DNA of 64,000 bases from positions 11,242,701 to 11,306,700 of the forward strand of contig NC_040016.1 of the NCBI RefSeq assembly GCF_000972845.2, given 5' to 3'. Numbering within the stretch: position 1 is the stretch's first letter; every line of letters starts with the position of its first letter. The stretch comes from Larimichthys crocea (Eukaryota > Chordata > Actinopteri > Sciaenidae). The translations under genes and the position numbers were made by a program. Under the pieces are notes generated by a model. The model was not told the DNA's origin. It was given only the letters and a program-made list of their open reading frames with translations, and ran no database searches. Shown piece after piece: positions 12,909 to 25,175 of the stretch.

Positions 12909-12923
12909 GGAACACAGTGTTCT
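12909..12923 (+). promoter_or_regulatory. Glucocorticoid response element, near-perfect palindrome
   Basis: GGAACAcagTGTTCT fits the consensus RGAACAnnnTGTTCY fully, and its core GAACACAGTGTTC is a perfect palindrome. It lies in the presumed fkbp5 promoter. FKBP5 is a classic direct glucocorticoid-receptor target (established knowledge). Confidence 0.7.
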
Positions 12924-12959
12924 CATCAGCGGCGGCAGCGGTACAGCTACAGTACAGCC

Positions 12960-12974
12960 GGAACATTGTGTTAC
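12960..12974 (+). promoter_or_regulatory. Weaker GRE-like site
   Basis: GGAACAttgTGTTAC has a perfect left half-site; the right half-site differs from TGTTCY at its fifth base. It is 37 bp after the strong site at 12909-12923, so the two could act together. Confidence 0.4.
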
Positions 12975-13755
12975 TTTGTGGCTGCTTTCCAAGACCTGCC
13001 CCTTAATTTTACACTAAACGCCCTCCCACAACTCTACTCGAGTCTCTCTCTCTCTGTGAGCCTCTCTCGTCCACCAGTGTCATTTTGAAGTCTAAGATCC
13101 ATGTGGCTACTTCACCGGCACGTTTATCTCCACTAGAGGGGAAACTGTGGGGGGAGATACATAACGGGGGATGGAAAACAACAACACCATCATCACCAGA
13201 AAAATAGAATAATAACAGCGCTACATGTGCAGAACATTTAGTACCCAGGACATGCGATGAGAGGGCGGACTTGAATTAGGTGGAACAGACGCGGTCAAAA
13301 AACCAAGAGACTGGAAATCCAGCCGGTCACCGGCCGCTTCTGGGAAGACATTAAGAGTGAGGAGCGCAAAATAAACGTGAGTCTCTCTTCTTTTTTATTA
13401 TTATTATTATTCCCTGATTTATTCCTTTTATCCTTACAGATGAAAGACTTAATTAAGGAGTTGACTGGAAATATAATGTGTACCGGCTTTCTTGCGCCTT
13501 CTGCTCACGCCCGGTTGAGTTAAAGGGAGACTTGTTATAAATCATAAAGATTTAGCTTTTATATGCAAGGTTTAAATAAAAAAAAAATAGTCAAACAGTC
13601 TGATGATACATCCAGTTGAGGTTGTCTCATAAGGTGTTCATGTTGAATTTGCCACACGTGTTTAGGGGATTTAAGGTTACAGCTGTAACCCCGGTGTGCT
13701 CTGGAAATTAAGGGTTTGATAAGACTCAACGCCTGTGAAGTGTGTTTCTGAGCGA

Positions 13756-13758
<3 letters not shown>

Positions 13759-13801
<43 letters not shown>
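13759..13801 (+). repeat. (TG)n microsatellite
   Basis: This is an uninterrupted TG dinucleotide run of about 21 units in fkbp5 intron 1. It produces spurious His-Thr open frames on the minus strand. Confidence 0.95.
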
Positions 13802-14412
13802 CAGTTGGCTGTGGTTCCCAGTGGAGGTAGATGAGGACAACAGTTTACAACCAGAACCCCTTTAGGCTTAGGTGTTTCCGCAGAAATTACAGGTTGTCTA
13901 GTCCTGTTTCTGAGAATTAGTAACATTGACTGGAGTTTATCTCTGTTGATTCTTACTCATTTTGAACCAAGTTGTGTATTACGGGATGTAATGGTAGCCT
14001 CTGACTAACTTAAAATATATGGGTGTTATCATACGTGTATTTAGATTTAGAAGAGTAGGTGAGATAGATACAGAGTCAGCCTGCTGACATGGACACGGGC
14101 TGTGACGAAGTCCCACAGATGAATCAGACTGCCTTAGGGAGACATTTAATGAAGATAAATAACTTCTTGTCCAAAGAAACTCTGACAAGAATAGGTTTAG
14201 AGGGTGACGAGTTATGAAAACAGTAAAGATTCATATCGAAGGCATCCACATCACAAATCCGTGCCAGTGTTGCAGCATTTCCAAAAAAAAAGTGATGTCC
14301 TTTTAAAAAACAACTTTACAAGATTAATTTATAACTCCGCTGTGATGTAGGCACGAGGTTTATAAAAGACATGGCAGACAATGCTCTTGCTTCAGGATGT
14401 CAGTGTGTATCG

Positions 14413-14427
14413 TGCACACAGTGTTCT
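14413..14427 (+). promoter_or_regulatory. GRE-like site in fkbp5 intron 1
   Basis: TGCACAcagTGTTCT has a perfect right half-site, while the left half TGCACA departs from RGNACA only at its first base. It shares the core ACACAGTGTTCTC with the promoter site. Confidence 0.5.
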
Positions 14428-14903
14428 CACATGGTTACATAGGAATCAACAGCAGAGTACGGATGTGAGACAGAATGTACAGATACACTATGTACGTCTG
14501 TGGATGAGGTGTTTGCCTCATTGTCTTCTGCTCCTGCATTCCTCCGCAGGGTATCTGAGTTTAGGTATATGTAATCTGCATGCCGTTTTGCCTGTGTACT
14601 TTGCAGTTGGCTTCTTTGTTCAGTGTTTCATAAAAAAAAAATGACATTTTGCACAGAGGAGAAGCAAAAAGTGAAATGATGACATTGATAGAATGAATAA
14701 GTTTTAATGATGTGCATGCATCGATGATGGTAATTCATGACACTATTACTGTTAAATGAAATGTAAGTAATTTAAGGCATGGATAATTTGAATATTTAAA
14801 AATCTGCTTATTATCATGAACAAATTTAAGCTCGGTTGTACGTGAGGGGGTCTCAGATTGGTGAACACCATCAGGCTTCGCCAGCGGGGAACTGTGAATA
14901 GAA

Positions 14904-14918
14904 GGAACATTGTGTTCA
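14904..14918 (+). promoter_or_regulatory. GRE-like site in fkbp5 intron 1
   Basis: GGAACAttgTGTTCA matches RGNACANNNTGTNCY except for the final base. It is immediately followed by the (CA)n tract starting at about 14919. Confidence 0.5.

Positions 14919-14961
<43 letters not shown>
14919..14961 (+). repeat. (CA)n microsatellite
   Basis: A CA dinucleotide run of about 20 units in fkbp5 intron 1, directly after a GRE-like site. Confidence 0.95.
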
Positions 14962-14963
<2 letters not shown>

Positions 14964-15030
14964 ATGCACACACAATGAGTCGCATCTAAAATGAAATCCA
15001 AGAGATTTCAAAGACACAGCACAGGTGTTA

Positions 15031-15045
15031 AGGACATGTTGTTCT
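15031..15045 (+). promoter_or_regulatory. GRE-like site in fkbp5 intron 1
   Basis: AGGACAtgtTGTTCT satisfies the relaxed consensus RGNACANNNTGTNCY at every fixed position. Confidence 0.55.
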
Positions 15046-16442
15046 GCACGTGTGCTGAAGAGTTCAATAACACTTGATCTTTGAGAGTGGATTTTAAAAA
15101 GAAAGAGATAGATCTTTTTGGTTTTTTTACCCCATGGGTCGAGGCACATGAGCTGTGCCATGGCTTGATCTCTCACTATTACATAGATTTTTCTCACACT
15201 AAGAAAATAAGTTTATATCCATTCCTTGATCAATATCCAAAACAGTGATCTTATTGCCAAGCTGGTGCATCTGAGGCCAAGCTCTGTTGCTTCATTTTCA
15301 TACAGGCCCCTTTAGAACTTAGTCATCACGGCACGATATCCAAATATTTGCACATGGTCATCAACAGCATCTGGGATGTCCTGAAAGTGAAGACAGGACA
15401 AATGGTGGAAAATCTAGGAAACTGATGTAGCTGCCGTTCCTCCCTCTCGAAACCCATTGCCCTCGAACAAAGTTCACAGCATCTCTGTGGAAAAATAAAG
15501 TGGTCACAGTGCCCTCTGATCGGCAAACTGCATAACCTATCCCTCATATTACTGGTCTTGAGGCTTCTCAGTAAATATGAACTTGACTTTGACTCAGATT
15601 GACAAGTTAAATATGATTTATTACCTAAACTTGTCCGAATGTTACAGAACATCCAGTGCAGCGAGCTTGAATGACGGCTGAGAGTTACAATAAGGTGTGA
15701 TCTGATAAAAAAGAGTTTTGACTACAATGTAAGTGAGATTAACTCTTATCTTTATTTATATAGCAACGCAGACAACACAAACAAACTCAAAACAATACAA
15801 TTCTACAATTGGTGGGTTAGTCTGCAAAACACGTGCGTGCATCATTTGTCCGATAATCTCTGCTTCCTGAAGACTCAACACTGTACGCTTCATTTGAACC
15901 TTTTTTAAAATAACTTCATTACATTTATTTAATTACATTTTTACATTTAAGTGCAACATTTTAAGCCCAAATTGGCTCTTTTCCACTGTACTTGTTGCAC
16001 AGAACACTTGACAGTCAGTGTAGCATCTCTTTTCTCGTCGTAGATGTTACATTATCCTTTGTAATTGTTACTTCACAACTCTGGCCAAAAGTCCTTGCAT
16101 TAGTAACATCCCAACACAGTCCCAGGACAGCTGTGAGTCGATGCTATCTGAGCAAGTGTTGACGACTCAGCTGTTGCATGTGATAATAATCATGAAATAG
16201 TGTTTGCCAACATGCTTAACATAACTAACTAGCTTTTTCATTGTCTTTAAACAATTTTAAGATTCTTCTGTCAGGCCTGACTGATGAAACGCCTGCAGCC
16301 ATGTGTACTGAAGTAGTAATAATACTTGCTGACAACGATTGCTTCTGTAATGAGAGAGGCAACATTTAACAGCTGTAACACCGACAGATCATTGCAGTTT
16401 CATTGCTCTGGCAAAGCCGAAGGTTTTTCGTCACATGGAAGA

Positions 16443-16539
<97 letters not shown>
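16443..16539 (+). repeat. (CTAT)n microsatellite
   Basis: About 24 uninterrupted CTAT units in fkbp5 intron 1. They give spurious Ser-Ile-Tyr-Leu frames. Confidence 0.95.
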
Positions 16540-17504
16540 GAGTTCGCTTGATCATTTTTTTCGGGATGAGAATTGTTGCTTTTAAAAGAAAAGAAAATGG
16601 TCTCAGTAGGCCTGAAAGACCCCAAAAGATTACATTTTGAGCTATACAACAACATCACCTGTTAAAACCAGACAATATGTAGTCTCATATTCTCATAATG
16701 TAACAGTGTATCACCACCGAACAGTCGTGATCAAACTGAAGATTTTGACTTGCCTCATCACAAACACAGAGGGATTACATGACTGTATTTATCAGTACAG
16801 ACTCTGTGAGTGTAGTCGAGCCCACACAAGAAACACTAAAATAAATAAATAAAATAAAAAAATAGCAGTGGAAATATCTATATGAGTTTCTGCTGTGCTC
16901 CAGATTTAATTCTGGTGTCCGTAAGACATGTGGATGTTATTTATAGATTGACAAAGAGCACAAAGGGCCATAAACTAATAGGCTGGAACGTACTGTACTT
17001 TGGTAAGTGCAGAGCCTGTTACAAAATGAAATTACTAAAGTAAGCAACACGCTGCTGCCTTTAACATATTTATAGTCATGTAATTACTTCATCTGTGGAG
17101 TATCAGAATAGGTGCAGTTCAGTTGGGGGTTATTACAGTGCAAAGTATTGCGTACTGTGATCAGTGTTAATGTAGCTTTTGCTATAAAACTGTAAATATA
17201 TCTCCAGTACAATACATGGATTCAGAACAAGCAGCCTTAAATAGCTACAAGTTATATAATATAATCAAGTTTACTGGGTGGATTATGGAGATCTTGTATT
17301 GATATTTTTGTCAGAGATCATGATTTTCCAGTCCGGCTCAACAAATTAGATTTTTTTCCTGTGCCATTTTTCTTGTGGCAACTTTGTCTCAAAGTGAAAA
17401 CATGAGACATGAGGACATGTTATTTATGGTGCTCAGACTGCTAATACGTAGGTTTGTGTGTTCATCATTTCTACAGTGTTACTGTGTGATGCCCACATGC
17501 AGAA

Positions 17505-20500
17505 ATGACCACTGATCAAGATTTGCCTATGGATTGCCAGTCAGCTACAGCCATATTTGCTGCGAAGGGCATTGATGTAACACCTAGTAAAGACCAAGGA
17601 GTTATCAAGGTATATATTGTCATGGCTTGAAATTAAAATTTTTTTATTGTAGGCGTACAGGCACAAGTAGGACTCATTGTTCCACCGTATGGCATGATCA
17701 TGATTTTTGTCTGTTTTTTCTGGATCTTACAGCTTCAGTTTTTTCTGTAGTCTGTCAAAAAGTTTTCCTTGTTGAACTGGAAACTTGTGTTTCTTGTCAG
17801 ATTGTGAAGCGTCAGGGGGTAGATGGAGAACAGCCAATGTTACGGGACAGAGTGACTGTCCACTACACTGGGAGGCTGCTGAATGGGAAGAAGTTTGACT
17901 GCAGTCGGGATCGTAAACAACCTTTTACCTTCAGTGTTGGAAAGGGTAGGTGACTTACTGTCAATCCTGATGGTGCCTTAGTGTACTCTTACATAAAGGA
18001 CCATTGGGTAGGATTTAGGGCCATTTAGAGGTGAAGTTGCCTGATTGCAACCTCATCTGTCTACCCTGTCATCCCAAGAGTGAGGGAGAACATACGGTGA
18101 ATGTGTGAAAAACGTGAAAGGCCCTGTCTAGAGCCAGTGTTTGTCAGTTATGGTCTACTGTAGTAACATGGGGGTTCAACACGTCTGTGAAGGTTCTCAG
18201 TTGTCCAGGTAAATTTTTTATTTAAATCCAAGTACATCCAAGTCCAGTTGCCTCAGATCTAACACTTCTTAAAGAATGGTGGTTCAACATGGCACACTCT
18301 GTGGGTCTCTAGATATAAAAGGCTAATTCTAAGATAACAAAAACATAACAATTATTTTTTTTCAGGTGATTATACACCAATGAAAACATAGTACCAAGCA
18401 CATTTTATTCCATTTCTGCCATTTCCAGTAAATGGACATACTGGACCTGTAAAGAAATAGTTTGACATTTAGGAAACTATACTTAACTGCTCAGTTGCTA
18501 AGAGTTAGATGACCTTTGCTTCATCCACTCACAGGGCAGGTCCTTAAGGCCTGGGATATTGGTGTGTTGTCCATGCAGAGAGGTGAGGTATCCATGTTCC
18601 TGTGCAAACCGGAGTATGCTTATGGATCCAACGGCAATCCCAATAAAATTCCTCCCGAGTCTTCAGTCGTGTTTGAGGTAAGTGCGCCACGTCAGAGCTG
18701 CCATTTGTGCCGTGCATTAATTCTGCATCACACCAAGGGACCCTGATAATTTAGGAGCATGTGTCTGCAGTCTCTGCAGATAGAGCACTGTGGTCATAAA
18801 ATTAACTGGTTTGTCTATTTTAATCCTTCTCAGTCAAGCAGTCAGAATAGTTCAGCTGCCACTCTTAGCGGTCTGTTTGGAGCTCAGTGGGGACACAGTT
18901 CAACCTTTCTCAGTTCTCTATGATCAATGATAATTATTATACAGATCAAAAAACTTCACATTACCCACCCATGTGCACATCTGTGTCATAAAAATTAATA
19001 TTCTACATCCCATACATTTTCTATTATCAGTGCTCTGTATCATCGCTAACAGTAATCTGTGTCAGATGTTAAGTGTCATATAATCAGGTACTGTAGTAAT
19101 TTACACAACCAGACATATTCAGATTGTTTGTTAATTTTTAAAAGGGGTATTGAAAGTCCTCTAATTTAGCACTTATAAGGAGCATGTAAATAATCATTAA
19201 ATGGCTTATAACAGACTATAATGCAGTTGTAAGTAAATCGTGTTTGTTAATTGTTATTATTTGTCAAAAGCTACAACTTTTCCTCTAAGTAAAGGCTGGT
19301 TGAACCAAACATGACTGACTGAGTATAGTAAAACACAGTTGTATTAATATTAAATATGTTTTTATTGAAGAAGTTCTAATTCTGGTCATATACCTTAATT
19401 AACAAACTGTCTTTGTATCCATTTATGGCTACATTATGGTTAAAAAAAACATTCATCAAGTGTTTTGAACTGCTTATAAATACTTAAGAGGGACATTTAA
19501 ACTAAAACATTACCAAATGTTGGCATTCACTGTAAATCCCAATGACCTTCTGATGGAACAATCATTACAAACTCGTGCTTTTTAACTCAAACTCATGCTT
19601 CTTTAAACAATAGTCGACATCTCAATGTGTTTTTGGAAAATGCATTTTGATGTATGACATCAAAAAATATTTTCATTTGATGGAAATGTGCAGCCATAAA
19701 AACACAGAGTCTTGGGTTTTGTTGTTTTATGGCTGCAGTTCATATTTACAGTCATACTATAACAATACTGTCAGACAGAGTAGATCATTGAAGATCATTT
19801 TGCAAAGCTACTTAAAAGGAATAGAGAGGGGGGGAGGGGGGTTATGTAGCTGAGAGCGATGTATGTAGCTGCAGGATCCATCATATTTGTCTTGTAATAG
19901 AGGCATGAATTGTTCTATATATATCTGATTACACAATCTATACTGTAGTCTGCACTACAGAAATGCACTTATACTGTATCTCTCATTTCTTTTTATTTAT
20001 TTAATTTCCCTGACTTATGCGATGACTCATACTTGTTTTTTCAATTTGTTTTTCTCCTCCTACACCTACACCAAGTTAAGCCAAGCTATAATTTTATATT
20101 CGTTTTTTTTGTGTAGTACAATGATTGAATAAACATTTACAACAAAACAGATGGAGCTACTCAAGTTTGAAGGAGAGGTGCTTACCAGCGATGGCGGCAT
20201 CATAAGAAGAATAAAGGTCAAAGGGGATGGTTTCGCTAACCCCAACGATGGAGCAATGGTTGACGGTAAAAACTGCTTCTTGTCTTCATGATTAAGTATT
20301 TCTATTGTCGGTTTACCAGATAACCAACACATTAAATGGTAACATTAAATTGTGTCATGATCTATGTCACACACAGTGCACCTGGAGGGAACCTGCGATG
20401 GTAGATTGTTCGACTGCAGGGACGTCACCTTTATTGTTGGCGAGGCTGAAGATAAAGGTGTTCCTCTTGGAGTGGACCGAGCTATGGACAATATGCAGAA

Positions 20501-23500
20501 AGGAGAGTGCTCTATACTTTACATAAAACCAAAGTAAGTTATTGAAAATGTAAAACGTGATAATGACATTTTAGTCTAAAGACCATGTGAAGGCAATTCC
20601 GAGATTTCTTTCAAAATCCAATATGTTGGAAAAAAGTTGCTGAAAACACGTGAAAAGACTTACAGATGTATTACTGAAATGTGGAGTTAGAGTTTTCAGT
20701 CCAGGATTTTTTGGGCGGTCCTAAAAGGTGGCTCGATGACACGCTGAGGCCACCCTAAGCATAATCCCCCCCCCGTCTCCCTAACCCACAACAGTATAAA
20801 AGCCTTCAGCGTGTTAACATCTGTGCTTCTCCAAATGCTAGTTATTATTCTTGTTTACACTCTGTTAATAGCTATTATTTAAACTTCCTGAACACAAAGA
20901 GATGAAGAAGATGCTGATTTATTTTTAAAAAAGATCTGAAGTTTACTTGTGTCGATAACAGCACCTCCCTCGGCCGTGCTGCTGGTGTTTTTTTTGTTGT
21001 TTTTTTTTCAAAATATACAAACATCCAGTATTTCAGCAGAATCAGCTTTATTGGTTAAGTATGTGTACACATACAAGGAAGTTGCTCTCAGTGTTACACA
21101 CAGTTCAATTTACAGGAAAATAGAAATAGACATACAGCTAAAAATAAAGACATTAGAGCTGAACAAAAATAGGTACAAATAAACATCAGGCTATGACATG
21201 AATAGGGGGAACATAGTTGTATATATAAATACATATACAATGCAACAATGACCAACAACAACAGTCTCTATATACAAATAGTGCAAACAAATAAACAATG
21301 GATGGGCAATGTAATACTAGAGCTGTAGTCAACCAAGGAAAATATACTCTTCTCCCAGTCAATAAAAAAATCTTCATGTTATCGCTCCACAAACTAAACT
21401 GGCCACAGTTCACTGAGTACACTCTACCTGCCTGCTGCTAATTAATGCTAATCAAAGTTACACCACGTTGCCAAGCAAATAAATATACTGGCGAGCAAAG
21501 AAAGCATTAATGTTCACATGCATGCTTTCTCTTGACTGTCCCTCAAGATTACAGTATTAGTCCAACATCACCCTGGGGAGTACCACGCAACACGCTATGG
21601 CCAAGTTTACAATGCTAACCAACAAACCAACAGCTTACAAGTTTTTATACATTGTTTCATTTAGTTTGTAGCTAAGTTAATGTTAATTAACTGTTGAATT
21701 GGGATAAGCAGTCTCCGTTAGACTGGGGAAGTTCAAAGTTGTGAAAACAGGGGTGTTTTGACTTCTTGATTTATAGGTCTTATCATCGAAAACATATGAT
21801 TATTAACACAGAACCACATTTGTTGGGTAAAATACTTCACTTTATAATAATATAAAATATTATTATATACATAATCAATTCTTCCTCCTCCTATCACTCA
21901 AAAATAATTTGATGAAATGTCACTCCAACACCCGAAAATAATGGATTAAGATAATTAAGAAACTCTTTTCTCCTCATAAAACTAAGACCAGTGATTGTTT
22001 GACCAATGAGAATTTGATCGGACAAACGCATATTGGTTGCTCAATATGTGATTGTCCGACCAAATTCTTATTCTCATTCAGTTGACCAGAATGTGTCAGC
22101 CTTTTGTAACAGATTACTTTATATAGGCTGACATGGAGTGGTAAGTTATGTGCAGTAAATCCATATTGTATGCATGTATACTGTATATATATATTATATA
22201 CAGTATGCAGGATTTATTTAACAGTGTAGGCTAAACATATAATTTATAATTTGTAGATTATTATTATTACTCTTTATTATTGTGGTGTCCGTTGGATCAA
22301 ACTGTTTTTGTGTCAATGCTGGTACTGCTACTATTATCTCCTCAGTAATTCTCAAATAGTTTTGACTGACGGTTATCTGAGTAACAATGAAAGCCTAACA
22401 TTTGACTTATATCGCATGAATATGGTACTGATGTTGGTTTAGTCATCTGCAATGCTCAAAAACTTAATGCACGGTACTTTTAATGTCTGCTGTGGTCTAA
22501 AAAGTGAGATATTGTTGTGACCTTAATCCAGCTCTCTCTATTCATAAACAACACAGACAAGAAAGCGGAACAAACAAGAAATCGAGCCATACAGCCAAAA
22601 GCATGTCGCATCTTTCCCCTAATTAAAAAAAATATAGATATCATAGAGAAAATGGACAGAAATAAGGGGGGATTGTAAAAATGAATGGGACACATTGTAC
22701 TGCCCAAACCACATCATATAACTGCCTTAACCCCACCCACACCAGCCCTCCCTATTATTCCCTCGGGCATGAGCAATAAAAAGTACTGTGTTAAGTACTC
22801 GAATCATGCACTCTAACAATTCAAATTGAGAGTTCATGCCAGCGAGTAGTTAAGTAACACAAAGTCTGAGATAAGAAAACTATAACGTGCTATGCTTCTT
22901 CAATGTAAATGATAAAAATCCACATTTATCACACAAGGGGAACCTTCTTATATATTTATATAATCAATTATTCTTCTTGGGATTCGGGACAAACAGGCTG
23001 CACATTATTGGTTGAAATAAATCTTGTTTATTTCACAACGCACATTTGCCATCCAAGTTTGCCAAATTAAGGTTCAACAGTTCTTTTTTTGTTTCCAAGT
23101 GTTCTCATTATCAATATGCTCATGCTCTGTCGTGTTTTTTTTCTTTTTCTTTTTTCTTCACAGATATGCCTTCGGAAGTGAAGGTAAACCAGAGTACAAA
23201 ATTGGACCAGACAAAGACGTCATATACGAAGTTACCCTCAAGGACTTTAAAAGGGTGAGCTGTTGTCTACTGTTTATGTGTAAAGAAATAAACTGTCAGA
23301 GTGGTTATGAGTGTGGTTTTGGTTTGTTTTTCCGTTCAAGACAAACAAATTGAAACACACAAAGTTCAGTGTATGAACACAATTTACTAATTTTCTGTTA
23401 TCTGTGTCTCTAAAAGGCTAAAGAATTCTGGGAAATGGACTTGAAAGAAAAGCTGGAATTGGCAGCGGGACTGAAGCATAAAGGGAATCAGTATTTTAAG

Positions 23501-25175
23501 GTACAGTGGGCATGCTGACTTTTTATCTCAACAAACTATTATTTTTAATGTTAACATGTTCATATAATGGTGTTATTTTCCTGTTCCTATTAGGCAGGAC
23601 GGCACTACCAGGCAGTCATTCAGTACCAGCGCATCATTACCTGGCTTGAAATGGAGTGTGGTATTGGGAAAGAGCAGCAGAAGAAGATACGGGACTTCAT
23701 TTTGACATCACACCTCAATTTAGCGTTGTGTTTCCTGCGGCTAAAGGAGTTCTCACAAGCAGTGGATAGCTGCAACAAGGTGAGCTGATGATTGTCTGTA
23801 TTTAAACACCATTTAATGTTATTACATTGTCTCTCTGTAGCTGCTAAATGTTCTGAATATTATCTTCATTAATTTCTCTCTCTATGTTTCTGTGTGTGTG
23901 CATAAGGTGATTGAGCTTGATGGCAGCAATGAGAAGGCTTTGTATCGCCGTGGAGAAGCTCATCTCCTTCGTAACGAATTCAGTCTGGCCATAGCAGACT
24001 TTCAGCAAGTGCTGCAAGTCAACCCCTCAAATAGAGCTGCTCGTGCTCAGATTTCCATGTGTCAGAATAAGATTAAGGAACATCATGAGCACGACAAGAA
24101 GACCTACGCCAATATGTTCCAGAAATTTGCAGAACGGGATGCCAAGGTCTGTGAACTCATTGTTTTTGGCTAAATCAGACTGACTAGATTTTGTTTTCTT
24201 TTCTTCTCTCTTTTCTTCAACTAAGTGTCTAAATTATAAACACTCACTTTAATTTTTAATTAAAAGAAGCAATTAAAACTCAACTCAACCAAAAAATATT
24301 GAATTTTATGACCTACAAAAACTGTTGTTTAATTTGCAGGTATTTCCTGATGTTACAAATTACTTTACAAAAGTAATAACTTAATAAAATTGGCACCTAG
24401 TCCTCATTTTTCTATTTTCCAAAACCCATTGTATTTTATTTATGTATCCTTTGATAAGTACAGTTTAGTTGAGGGACTTCCCAACTCTTAAATTTAATCT
24501 GTATTTCACCTCTGGTGAGCTTAAAAAGTCTCCAGGCTTTTTAAGCTCCCATCACGACCTTTAAATTAGTTTACCAAGTTTAGCAGTGTGGGGGTCTTTG
24601 GTTAAACGAATGGTCAGCCATTTTCTATATCATGGTGAGAATTATTGATGCAATTGAAGGACATCCTTCCCACCACTACCAGCCACATGGCCTGTAAAAT
24701 GTATTGCTATTCATGACAGGTTTCCCTTCATTAAACTATATTAGATTTTTTATGTCTAGGTAAGTTTTCAGTTCCATTTCACAGTAAATAGTCCTTGTGT
24801 AACACCCTCCTGTGTATCATTATGGTTTCTTCAGTGTAATGCTGCCCTCTAGTGTTCATTCATTGATTTGTTGATTTTCTCAGCTACCAGTGGAGATTCT
24901 CTTCTCTGTTAAAAAAGAAGAGAATATCTAAACACACAATGCTAATAAAACAAAAGGCACAATTTCACGGGACATGATTTTATGAATCTTTTTTTTATCA
25001 GTCTAATGACTTGCCTTGCCAGTGGTTTATCTCACACTGCTGTAATCAGTCGCACTTTGTCTCTCCTCAACAGACTAGGAAGACGAAGAGGAGGCGGGAT
25101 GACAGCACGAGGAGCAGCATGAACGGGGAAGTGGGCATTAAACGACGGCGGAGGAGTCAGGACTGTCCATCGTGA
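17505..25175 (+). CDS. fkbp5: Peptidyl-prolyl isomerase FKBP51, Hsp90 co-chaperone
   Basis: Coding exons: 17505-17609, 17801-17945, 18535-18677, 20151-20265, 20377-20533, 23164-23254, 23417-23500, 23594-23779, 23907-24146, 25074-25175. All borders are GT/AG and phases agree; 1368 nt give 455 aa (human FKBP51 is 457). FK1 (about 36-130) keeps Y57, F67, D68, W90 and Y113. FK2 spans about 145-250. Three TPR repeats follow (about 262-400), with the Hsp90 carboxylate-clamp residues K272, N322, K352 and R356 at the human numbers. The protein binds the Hsp90 C-terminus and steroid-receptor complexes and tunes glucocorticoid-receptor sensitivity (family knowledge). FK2 motifs such as FDCRDV and the WLEMECG segment fit FKBP51 better than FKBP52. 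Oddities are Pro at position 119, Thr at 58, and a strongly basic C-terminal tail (KTRKTKRRR ... KRRRRS) in place of the acidic human tail. Confidence 0.96.
17995..18455 (+). repeat. MITE-like fish repeat in fkbp5 intron
   Basis: The left end reads AAAGGACCATTGGGTAGGATTT and the right end CATACTGGACCTGTAAAG, an imperfect terminal inverted repeat. Internal landmarks are GGCCCTGTCTAGAGCCAG and CAGGTGATTATACACCAATG. This is the longest of three related copies here. It sits between the exons ending at 17945 and starting at 18535. Confidence 0.6.
22010..22067 (+). repeat. Imperfect 26-bp hairpin in fkbp5 intron (between exons at 20533 and 23164)
   Basis: The left arm (22010-22035) and right arm (22042-22067) are reverse complements with about three mismatches around a six-base loop GTTGCT. 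Weaker complementarity continues outward (GACCAATGAGAA against TTCTCATTCAGTTGACC). It could be a palindromic MITE remnant or a structured intronic RNA; the sequence does not decide. Confidence 0.5.

Larger units (their letters stand above)
12660..13376 (+). promoter_or_regulatory. fkbp5: fkbp5 promoter region and non-coding exon 1 (exon ends at 13376)
   Basis: GC and CpG content rises sharply compared with the flanks. A good donor, AAAATAAAC followed by GTGAGTCTCTC, ends a probable non-coding exon 1 at base 13376. The next exon on the plus strand carries the fkbp5 ATG at 17505, giving a first intron of about 4.1 kb. The transcription start is not resolvable by eye. Two glucocorticoid-response-like palindromes lie about 400-470 bp before the donor. 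Confidence 0.55.

Noticed and set aside
13559..13926. Minus-strand frames with long His-Thr runs
   Set aside because: They are translations of the (TG)n microsatellite at 13759-13801.
14735..15197. Minus-strand frames with Val-Cys runs
   Set aside because: They are translations of the (CA)n microsatellite at 14919-14961.
16326..16640. Plus-strand frame rich in Ser-Ile-Tyr-Leu repeats
   Set aside because: It is the (CTAT)n microsatellite read in frame.
17505..25175. Gene being FKBP4 (FKBP52) because of Pro119 and Thr58
   Set aside because: FK2, TPR and exon-by-exon similarity, residue numbering and the srsf3 neighbourhood all fit FKBP5 better.
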